Below, one piece after another: positions 4,646-8,371 of a stretch of DNA of 8,371 nucleotides. Source of the DNA: an uncultured Erysipelotrichaceae bacterium. GTDB taxonomy: Bacteria; Bacillota_I; Bacilli_A; RF39; UBA660. How positions within the stretch are numbered: the first letter of the stretch is position 1; each line of letters starts with the position of its first letter. The stretch lies in contig CADCQR010000053.1 of NCBI GenBank assembly GCA_902803685.1, forward strand, positions 1-8,371. The letters are read 5' to 3'. The translations under genes and the position numbers were made by a program. A model generated the notes under the pieces. That model made no database searches, had not been told where the DNA came from, and saw only the letters and a program-made list of their open reading frames with translations.

Positions 4646-7051
4646 ATGTTAGATAAGAAATATGAATTTAAAGATAAAGAAACTAAATGGATAAATTATT
4701 GGAAAGATAATAATATTTATGAATTTAAACTGGATAAAAGAGATATATACTCAATTGATACGCCACCTCCAACAGTTAATGGAAAAATACATATAGGACA
4801 TATCTTTTCCTATTCTCAAGCAGAGATGATTGCTAGATACAAAAGGATTAGGGGATATAATGTATTTTATACATTTGGATTTGATGATAATGGATTGCCA
4901 AGTGAAAGATTAGTAGAGAAAGAGCAAGGAAAAAGGGCTCATGAAATAGGAAGAGAGGCTTTTAATAAATTGTGTTTTGAGACTACTGACAAATATGAAA
5001 GTGAATTTAAAAGATTATTTAGTCGGGCTGGATTTAGTGCTAATATTAGTGATGCGTATAAGACTGTTAGCCAATCATCTCAAAAAATTAGTCAATTGAA
5101 TTTTATTGAATTAGTAGAGAATGGTGCGTGTTATCACAAAGAAAGCCCTGCTTTATGGTGTAATGAATGTATCACTTCAATTGCACAAGCAGAACTAGAA
5201 ACAAAAACAATAAAGACTATGTTTAACTATATCAATTTTGAAACTACAGATGGTGACTTATTTACCATAGCAACAACTAGACCGGAGTTAATACCGGCAA
5301 TCGTATCTATATTTATAAATCCAAGCGATGAAGAACATAAATATTTAATAGGTAAAACTGCACATGTTCCTATAATAAATGTAGAAGTACCAATTATGGC
5401 AGATGATAAAGTTGCTATTGATAAAGGCACTGGTATTGTTATGTGTTGTACATTTGGTGATCAAACAGACATTGAGTGGTGGAAGAAATATAAATTGCCG
5501 TTGAAAAACATATTTACTAGTGATGGAAAAATAATTGATTCTATTCCTAGTTATGGTGGATTAGAAATAAAAGAGGCAAGAAATAAAATCATCGAAGATT
5601 TTAAAAATGTCGGATATTTATTAAAGCAAGAAGAATTGGAACATGAGGTACAAACACATGAAAGATGTGGTAAAGAAGTAGAATATACTATAATGAAACA
5701 GTGGTTTATTGATATTATGAATCGTAAAGAAGATTTTATTAAAATTGGTAATGAAATAAACTGGTATCCATCACATATGCATAATAGGTATAATGAGTGG
5801 GTTGAAAATATTATGTGGGATTGGTGTATATCAAGGCAAAGATATTTTGGAGTACCATTTCCAGTTTGGTATTGTAAAAATTGTGGTATGCCTATTTTGG
5901 CCAAAAAAGAAGATTTGCCAATTAATCCATTAACAGATAAGCCTAAAATAAAAATTTGTGAATGTGGCTGTACTGAGTTTATACCAGAAAAAGATATAAT
6001 GGATACTTGGCAAACATCTAGTGTTACCCCACTTTTAAATATGAAGTATGGAGATGATAATTCATTAGAAAATATTATGAAGCCAATGAGTTTAAGATGT
6101 AATGCTCACGATATTATTAGAACATGGGATTTTTATAGTATTGTTAAAAGTTACTATAATTTTGGTATGAAGCCTTGGGATAATGTAATGGTATCAGGTT
6201 TTGTCATGGCTAATAAAGGTGAAAAGATTTCTAAAAGAAAAGAAAATTCTAAAATGGAACCCTTTCAATTATTAGAAACTTATGGAGCTGATGTTGTAAG
6301 ATATTGGGCAGCGTCTGGTAAACTTGGAACAGACATAATATTTAATGAAGAAACATTTTTAAGAGGGAAAAAACTTATTAATAAAATTTGGAATGTATCA
6401 AAGTTTATAGAAATGCACTTGCAAGACTATAAAGATAAAGAATCTGTTGATTTTGAATATATTGATAAATGGATAATTGGTACTTATCAGGAAATGGAAG
6501 CCTTATATCTGAAATATTTAGACAATTATGAAATAGGTCTTGCTTTAAATGCTCTTGAAAAGTTTTTCTGGAATTTTTGTGATAATTATATAGAGATAGT
6601 TAAGCATAGATTGTATAGACCAGAAGAATTTGGAGAAAAGGCAAGGTGTTCAGGACAAAAAACTATATATATTTTACTTTATAAATTATTACAGGATTTT
6701 AGTGTATTCTTTCCATTTGTTACTGAAGAAATTTATCATGAATTATATGGTGAAAAACAATCAATTCATATTACTGAAATTAAACTATTAGAATACAATT
6801 TTGATAATGAAATTAAAAATGGAAATTTAATTATCGACATCATTGGTCAAGCAAGAGGAAAAAAGTCAAATAATAATTTGTCTTTAAAGACTCCTATAAG
6901 TAAAATGAAATTAAGTGTTAATAAGGAATTGAAAAATGCATTAGAAGAAGCAATTAAAGATTTTAAGGCGACATTATTTATTGAGAGTTTAATTTTAGAT
7001 GATAAAGATATTGGTTATACAATTGATGAATTAAATTTAAAAAGTGATTAA
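4646..7051 (+). CDS. valS: Valyl-tRNA synthetase, archaeal/Rickettsia-like type 2
   Basis: This cytoplasmic class I aminoacyl-tRNA synthetase charges tRNA-Val with valine. The Rossmann catalytic domain starts with PPPTVNGKIHIGH (HIGH at 49-52) and FDDNGLPSERLVEK. Zinc-type cysteines are at C172/C175. The CP1 editing domain has TTRPELIP (210-217) and GTGIVMCCTFGDQTDIEWW (261-279). A second cysteine cluster lies at C410/C413 and C438/C440/C442. The second catalytic signature is KISKR (527-531), where KMSKS is usual. The helical anticodon-binding domain covers about 602-715. At 801 residues it lacks the long C-terminal coiled-coil arm of ordinary bacterial ValRS (about 880). The TFGDxTDxEWW editing motif and the YWAASGKLGTDIIF stretch are those of the archaeal/Rickettsia group, suggesting ancient transfer. 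The start has AGGGAG (4632-4637) with 8-base spacing and the typical MLDKKY opening. A T-box regulates it and an intrinsic terminator follows. It may be the sole ValRS or a second copy. Confidence 0.95.
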   Translation: MLDKKYEFKDKETKWINYWKDNNIYEFKLDKRDIYSIDTPPPTVNGKIHIGHIFSYSQAEMIARYKRIRGYNVFYTFGFDDNGLPSERLVEKEQGKRAHEIGREAFNKLCFETTDKYESEFKRLFSRAGFSANISDAYKTVSQSSQKISQLNFIELVENGACYHKESPALWCNECITSIAQAELETKTIKTMFNYINFETTDGDLFTIATTRPELIPAIVSIFINPSDEEHKYLIGKTAHVPIINVEVPIMADDKVAIDKGTGIVMCCTFGDQTDIEWWKKYKLPLKNIFTSDGKIIDSIPSYGGLEIKEARNKIIEDFKNVGYLLKQEELEHEVQTHERCGKEVEYTIMKQWFIDIMNRKEDFIKIGNEINWYPSHMHNRYNEWVENIMWDWCISRQRYFGVPFPVWYCKNCGMPILAKKEDLPINPLTDKPKIKICECGCTEFIPEKDIMDTWQTSSVTPLLNMKYGDDNSLENIMKPMSLRCNAHDIIRTWDFYSIVKSYYNFGMKPWDNVMVSGFVMANKGEKISKRKENSKMEPFQLLETYGADVVRYWAASGKLGTDIIFNEETFLRGKKLINKIWNVSKFIEMHLQDYKDKESVDFEYIDKWIIGTYQEMEALYLKYLDNYEIGLALNALEKFFWNFCDNYIEIVKHRLYRPEEFGEKARCSGQKTIYILLYKLLQDFSVFFPFVTEEIYHELYGEKQSIHITEIKLLEYNFDNEIKNGNLIIDIIGQARGKKSNNNLSLKTPISKMKLSVNKELKNALEEAIKDFKATLFIESLILDDKDIGYTIDELNLKSD

Positions 7052-7068
7052 ATTTGTTAATTTTAAAT

Positions 7069-7096
7069 AACCCGAGGACAGGTTCCTCGGGTTTTT
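7069..7096 (+). terminator. Intrinsic terminator of valS
   Basis: AACCCGAGGA (7069-7078) pairs perfectly with TCCTCGGGTT (7084-7093) around a 5-base loop, and the stem runs into TTTTT (7092-7096). It lies 17 bp after the valS stop codon. The GC-rich core in otherwise AT-rich DNA makes it the strongest terminator in the window. Confidence 0.95.
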
Positions 7097-7129
7097 ATAT
7101 AATTTTTTGATTTTACATTAGGAGACACA

Positions 7130-7157
7130 AATATATAAATTTTTTTGTTTATATATT
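7130..7157. repeat. Perfect 10-bp inverted repeat upstream of the esterase
   Basis: AATATATAAA (7130-7139) and TTTATATATT (7148-7157) are exact reverse complements separated by TTTTTTTG. It overlaps the -35 part of the candidate esterase promoter, so it could be an operator for a repressor. With only A-T pairs it could also be chance or a simple bend-prone tract. Confidence 0.45.
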
Positions 7158-7172
7158 ATTTTATGTTACAAT
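7145..7172 (+). promoter_or_regulatory. Candidate promoter of the esterase gene
   Basis: TACAAT (7167-7172) matches the -10 consensus in five of six bases and carries the extended TGT element (7164-7166). A weak -35 TTGTTT (7145-7150) sits 16 bp upstream. The start site would be about 7179, giving a leader of roughly 94 bases before the ATG at 7273. No other clear structure is seen in that leader. Confidence 0.4.
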
Positions 7173-7272
7173 TATTTTGATACTATAGGAAATTTGCTAC
7201 AAAAGATGTTGTTTTAAATACTAATTATATCAGTACAAATTTAACAAAATAAAGGGTAAGGAGTGTATATCT

Positions 7273-8371
7273 ATGAATAAAAAAACTGTTTTTATTTAAT
7301 AATTATATTGGTGATTACATTTTCTTTGTTTAATGTGAAAGCATCAGATGATATTTATGATGTAGTACTTTTATGGGGGCAATCTAATATGACTGGTTCG
7401 GCCGGGATATATACATGTGCATCAACTGCAACTGATTGTTCTGATGAAAAGATGAAAGATAAAAACTTATCTAAGTTTTCGATGTCAGAATTTTCTAGTC
7501 GAACAGGTATAAATCAAGATATATTGGAAAACTATAGTGCAGTTAATCATGTTGACGTTAATATTCCGAGTGGTTCGGTTTTTGAATATAGATATATAGA
7601 TAATAAGTTACAAGAACTAACAAGAGATACTAAAACAATCGGAGAAGATCTTAAGATAGAGTGTGATGACAACAATAAGTGTGAATTGAATAGTACCGAT
7701 AAGCTTACTTATTCAATTCAAGAATCTTTTGGGACCAATATAGCCCCACAATTTGGTAAGGACTATTATGAAAAAACAGGACATAAAGTTGTAATCGTTT
7801 TGGCATCTAATGGAGGAGAACCTATACAGAATTTTCTTCCTTATAATCAAGTACAGGAGTATTATGGGGGTAGCTTGAGTGATAAGGCAAAACAACATAT
7901 ATATGAGGCAACGGTGGAAAAATATAATGCTGCTATAAAATATTTGAGTCAAACGCAGAAAGTTACTATTGGAAATAAGTTTTATGTTGTATTTCAAGGT
8001 GAGTCGGATAGAGGTAAAGAGAAAAATGAATATATAGAAACGTATATAAAAGTTCATCAAAGTTTAAAAGATGCCTGTGGGTTGACTTTTGGTGCTATTA
8101 TTGAGACGGGTGGTTCTGCTGGGATACATACATTAGAACAAATACTACCTATTTATGAGGCTCAAGAAGATTTAATTAAAAATAATTCTGATATCATTTT
8201 AGCTACAGCTTTTCCATATAATAATTTTAATAAGAATGTGGATGATGCTAATCTTAGCGCCTGTATCACCGATGCTAAAGATAATAGAATCCACTTTAAT
8301 TCAGCTGCTTTATCACAGATTGGTAGAGAGAGCGCTACTAATGTTTTTAAATTCTTAAAGAATGAAAAAAA
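7273..8371 (+). CDS. Secreted SASA/SGNH-type carbohydrate O-acetylesterase, frameshifted in the signal peptide, 3' end outside window
   Basis: This looks like an exported esterase of the sialate O-acetylesterase-like (SASA, PF03629; CE6-like) group, removing acetyl groups from sugars. AAGGAG (7258-7263) and ATG (7273) start the gene, but that frame stops at 7297-7299. The -1 frame is open from 7281 to the end of the window. One extra A in the A7 run (7279-7285) would restore one protein: MNKKNC, a hydrophobic core FYLIIILVITFSLF, a likely cleavage after VKA (residue 24), then the mature enzyme. Catalytic signatures in the restored numbering are VVLLWGQSNM with the nucleophile S38, LASNGGEP as the oxyanion glycine block, VFQGESDR, and near the window end DNRIHFNSAAL with the catalytic D..H pair. 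At least 366 codons are present, so the esterase domain is essentially complete and further C-terminal domains may follow. The target polysaccharide is unknown. Confidence 0.78.

Noticed and set aside
5227..5904. Open frames on the minus strand inside valS (5227-5430 and 5551-5904)
   Set aside because: They are antisense to strongly conserved synthetase domains, have no ribosome sites and show no family resemblance.
7713..8060. Minus-strand open frame of 115 codons opposite the esterase
   Set aside because: It is antisense to the conserved esterase core, and its hydrophobic composition is what reverse reading of this AT-rich gene gives. No ribosome site.

Overview
The window is low-GC (roughly 30%) DNA with AGGAG/AGGTGAT-type Shine-Dalgarno sequences, sigma-A-like TATAAT/TTGACA promoters, U-run terminators and a T-box leader. 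It probably comes from a Firmicutes-type bacterium (Bacilli/Erysipelotrichia or a related gut lineage). TGA is used as a stop and no in-frame TGA occurs in the long genes, so the standard bacterial code applies. This placement is inferred from style, not from a marker gene. Every gene I can support lies on the + strand.

Region 1 (1-3936) is a run of small accessory genes: the 3' part of a SAM methyltransferase, a nucleoside 2-deoxyribosyltransferase-like protein, a second SAM methyltransferase broken by a one-base frameshift near its C-terminus, a 378-residue protein I do not recognise, a two-helix DUF1003 membrane protein and an ASCH-domain protein. Only the first two genes are clearly operon-like (15 bp apart). 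The later four each have a TATAAT box 19-28 bp before the start codon, so they may be transcribed separately with very short leaders. An AT-rich hairpin plus T-run after the ASCH gene probably ends the region.

Region 2 (3937-4645) holds no substantial gene. It contains the terminator, an unexplained stretch with a perfect TTGACA and competing hairpins (about 4105-4201), and then a T-box leader (about 4312-4547). In the T-box I can place Stem I, a GTA (Val) specifier, a GAAA-capped Stem III, the T-box sequence with UGGU, and mutually exclusive antiterminator and terminator stems. Two tiny overlapping ORFs with plausible ribosome binding sites lie between the leader terminator and the next gene.

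Region 3 (4646-7096) is valyl-tRNA synthetase followed by a strong intrinsic terminator. The enzyme resembles the archaeal/Rickettsia-like 'type 2' ValRS rather than the usual long bacterial type. Its T-box would tie its expression to uncharged tRNA-Val.

Region 4 (7097-8371) starts with a promoter-like, inverted-repeat-bearing spacer. It continues with a secreted SGNH/SASA-type (sialate O-acetylesterase-like) carbohydrate esterase that runs off the window. Its signal peptide is out of frame with the catalytic domain by one base at a run of seven A. Both frameshifts in the window are repaired by adding one base to a homopolymer. That could mean assembly error, or, for the A7 tract, phase variation or slippage.
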